Positions 32,105 through 33,663 of a stretch of 33,663 nucleotides of DNA are shown here, one piece after another. The notes below the pieces were generated by a model. The model searched no databases and had not been told where the DNA came from. It worked only from the letters and a program-made list of their open reading frames with translations. This stretch comes from SIG452 sp045541975 (GTDB taxonomy: Bacteria > Bacillota > Clostridia > UMGS1840), in NCBI GenBank assembly GCA_045541975.1, contig JAZQKB010000008.1, forward strand, positions 1 to 33,663, read 5' to 3'. The position numbers and the translations under genes are program-made. Numbering within the stretch: position 1 is the stretch's first letter; each line of letters opens with the position of its first letter.

Positions 32105-32791
32105 ATGAATTTTTCGTCCTTAAAAAAAGCATTTCCCTATACGATACCCGTACTGCTCGGCTATCTGTTTTTAGGCTCTGCCTTTGGCATCTTATTAAGC
32201 AGCAAAGGCTACGGGCCTCTTTGGGCGCTTATCATGAGCATTACCATGTACGCAGGAAGCGGTCAGTTTGTAGCAATTGGATTTTTAACATCTCCTTTTG
32301 ATCTGGCAAACGCATTTTTTGTCTCCCTAATGGTGAATTTACGGCATTTGTTTTACGGATTGTCCTTGTTGGAACGGTTTAAAGCGGCAGGCAAAAAACG
32401 GTTTTACATGATGTTTTCGTTAACGGATGAAACCTATTCTCTGCTTTGCGGTATCAAAGCTCCAAAAGACGTCAACGAGCATCAGTTTTACTGTTCCATC
32501 GGTTTTTTAGACCATATGTACTGGATTGTAAGCTGTGTGTTAGGAAATATTATCGGTTCTACCATCCCATTCAACTCCAAAGGCATTGATTTTGTGATGA
32601 CAGCACTGTTTATGGTTATTTTCTTAGACCAATGGAAGGAGTCTAAAACACATATTCCTCAGTTTGTGGGAATTTTGGCATCTGTGTTGTGCTTATTACT
32701 GGTTGGCTCAGGAAATTTCCTGCTTCCTGCTATGAGCCTGATTTTAATCATGTCAGGCATCTTAAAAAGAAGATTGGAGGCGAAACTATAA
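32105..32791 (+). CDS. azlC: AzlC-family branched-chain amino acid exporter, large subunit
   Basis: A 228-residue membrane protein with about six or seven helices. Family markers are AFPYTIPVLLGYLFLGSAFGILL, SITMYAGSGQFVAIG, MVNLRHLFYGLSLLERF and MFSLTDETYSLL. With AzlD it exports leucine and related compounds (4-azaleucine resistance in Bacillus). Its stop overlaps the azlD start by one base. Confidence 0.93.
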   Translation: MNFSSLKKAFPYTIPVLLGYLFLGSAFGILLSSKGYGPLWALIMSITMYAGSGQFVAIGFLTSPFDLANAFFVSLMVNLRHLFYGLSLLERFKAAGKKRFYMMFSLTDETYSLLCGIKAPKDVNEHQFYCSIGFLDHMYWIVSCVLGNIIGSTIPFNSKGIDFVMTALFMVIFLDQWKESKTHIPQFVGILASVLCLLLVGSGNFLLPAMSLILIMSGILKRRLEAKL

Positions 32792-33123
32792 TGGTATTAC
32801 CTCCCCTTCAGGCATTGCTCATTATTTTCGTATCTGCAGTTGCCACTTTTTTAACCCGTGCGCTCCCCTTTTTGCTGTTTCCCCCGCATAAAAAAACGCC
32901 TGCATTCATTCTCTATTTAGGGAAGGTGCTTCCCTTTGCCACCATTGGAATGCTTTTGGTGTATTGCCTAAAGGATGTTTCCATTTTGACCTGGTCCCAC
33001 GGACTTCCCGAAGCGATTGCGCTACTTGCCATCACGGGGATTCACCTTTGGAAACAAAATATTCTCTTAAGCGTTGGCGGCGGAACCGTGTTTTATATGA
33101 TTTTGGTGCAATGCATCTTTTAA
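32791..33123 (+). CDS. azlD: AzlD-family branched-chain amino acid exporter, small subunit
   Basis: A 110-residue membrane protein with about four helices. ALLIIFVSAVATFLTRALPFLLFP and LGKVLPFATIGMLLVYCL are typical of AzlD. The ATG overlaps the azlC stop as TAATG, with TGGAGG upstream, so the two subunits are translated together. A longer reading of the frame into azlC is not needed. Confidence 0.92.
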   Translation: MVLPPLQALLIIFVSAVATFLTRALPFLLFPPHKKTPAFILYLGKVLPFATIGMLLVYCLKDVSILTWSHGLPEAIALLAITGIHLWKQNILLSVGGGTVFYMILVQCIF

Positions 33124-33129
33124 AAATTT

Positions 33130-33143
33130 TTATGATATCATAA
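33130..33143. promoter_or_regulatory. Perfect 14-bp palindrome upstream of the DtxR-type gene
   Basis: TTATGAT followed at once by ATCATAA, 35 bp before the regulator's ATG. DtxR/MntR proteins bind AT-rich dyads, so it is a candidate operator, though it does not match a known iron or manganese box letter by letter. Confidence 0.4.
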
Positions 33144-33178
33144 GCGTTTCTCCTAAAACTAAATGGAGGTCATTTACG

Positions 33179-33547
33179 ATGAAATTAAAAGAATCCGGCG
33201 AAAACTATTTGGAAGCTATTTTAATCCTAAAACAAGAACTCGGCAATGTGAGAAGTATTGATGTGGCACATCATTTGAATGTGACCAAACCCAGTGTATC
33301 CATTGCGATGAAAACCCTGCGAGAGGAGGGTTTTTTAACCGTGGACGAAGCAGGCGGCATCACCTTAACCGAAATGGGACTTCAAATTGCCAATAAAATG
33401 TATGAACGGCATCATGTGATTGCTCAAACGCTGATGCTACTTGGCGTCACAAAAGAAACTGCCTATGAAGACAGCTGCAAAATTGAGCATGATTTAAGCC
33501 AGGAAAGCTTTGATAAAATCAAACAATTTTTGGAACGGCAAAAATAA
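33179..33547 (+). CDS. DtxR-family metal-dependent transcriptional regulator
   Basis: A 122-residue regulator: a winged helix-turn-helix (about 5-62, IDVAHHLNVTKPSVSIAMKTLREEGFL) and the dimerisation/metal domain, with no SH3-like C-terminal domain, so it has the short MntR-type length. Predicted metal ligands combine two patterns: His in YERHHVI, and CKIEH, which matches the Cys-x-x-Glu-His of DtxR, while the N-terminal position that is Asp in MntR or Met in DtxR is Asn9. Iron or manganese are both plausible. GGAGG lies 9 nt ahead of the ATG, and a palindrome lies further upstream. Confidence 0.9.
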   Translation: MKLKESGENYLEAILILKQELGNVRSIDVAHHLNVTKPSVSIAMKTLREEGFLTVDEAGGITLTEMGLQIANKMYERHHVIAQTLMLLGVTKETAYEDSCKIEHDLSQESFDKIKQFLERQK

Positions 33548-33560
33548 TAGAAAGTCATAA

Positions 33561-33663
33561 CCACCGGCCGTGCCGGTGGCTTGCACTGCCCCCTTAGGGC
33601 AATATGCTGGCCGAGCCTATAGGCTCGTCGAAAGGTCTGCCAACCGCATCTCTTTCACCAGCT
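33561..33663. repeat. Hairpin-rich repeat-like element at the right edge
   Basis: Three hairpins stand in about 70 bases: CCACCGGC-CGT-GCCGGTGG (33561-33579), TGCCC-CCTTA-GGGCA (33587-33601), and CGAGCC-TATA-GGCTCG (33612-33627). The stretch is much richer in G+C than its surroundings and lacks a T-run, so it is not a simple terminator. It may be one copy of an interspersed palindromic repeat; only one copy is visible and the right end is cut off. Confidence 0.45.

Noticed and set aside
27556..33663. A defence or mobile island in the right third
   Set aside because: All genes there (HAD phosphatase, hflX, YigZ, amidohydrolase, azlCD, DtxR type) are common housekeeping or transport families with ordinary codon use; no nuclease, integrase or toxin is present.

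Overview
The window looks like chromosome from a low- to moderate-GC Bacillota, most likely a clostridial gut-type bacterium. The evidence is a Firmicutes-style division and cell wall (dcw) cluster that includes DUF881 and DUF1290 genes next to ftsZ, a MurE with the meso-DAP specificity motif DNPR, strong AGGAGG-type ribosome sites, many near-consensus sigma-A promoters, and clostridial accessory families (DUF6514, an NADP-type secondary alcohol dehydrogenase, a short DtxR-type regulator). The species cannot be named from sequence alone.

Layout. 1-1.5 kb: a truncated F420-0:glutamate-ligase-family gene (minus) faces away from a LysR regulator, with overlapping promoters and nested palindromes between them. 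1.5-3.0 kb: malQ (minus). 3.0-3.5 kb: non-coding, holding palindromes, a hairpin terminator, a composite repeat of small ATGATG/CATCAT-flanked hairpins, and a CAU-anticodon tRNA with two stem mismatches. 3.7-6.5 kb: alcohol dehydrogenase, then a convergent DEAD-box RNA helicase with a DbpA-type tail. 6.6 kb: tRNA-Val. 6.8-12.4 kb: a three-gene RND efflux operon (TolC-like protein, lipoprotein adaptor, permease), which is notable in an apparently single-membrane organism because the TolC-like protein seems to lack the segments that form the outer-membrane barrel.

12.5-27.6 kb: the dcw cluster, in order mraZ, rsmH, ftsL-like, a two-PASTA transpeptidase, murE, murF, mraY, ftsW, murG, murA, divIB/ftsQ, DUF881, sbp (DUF1290), ftsZ. 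These genes make the peptidoglycan precursor (MurA, MurE, MurF, MraY, MurG), polymerise and crosslink it at the septum (FtsW, PBP), and build the divisome (FtsL, DivIB, FtsZ). The cluster opens with a promoter followed by 10-bp-spaced MraZ boxes. murD, murB and murC are absent from it, and murD is missing from its usual place between mraY and ftsW. Two intergenic leaders, ahead of ftsW and murA, carry hairpins that involve the ribosome-binding site.

27.6-33.7 kb: a small DUF6514 gene (minus), then a plus-strand run of HAD phosphatase, hflX, a YigZ/IMPACT protein, an MTA/SAH deaminase-type amidohydrolase, the azlCD branched-chain amino acid exporter pair and a DtxR-family metal regulator. The window ends in a hairpin-rich repeat-like stretch. 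I see no phage, insertion sequence, CRISPR array or rRNA. No clearly new multi-gene system is evident. The best leads are the barrel-less TolC/RND operon, the regulatory structures in front of murA and ftsW, and the LysR/ligase divergent region.
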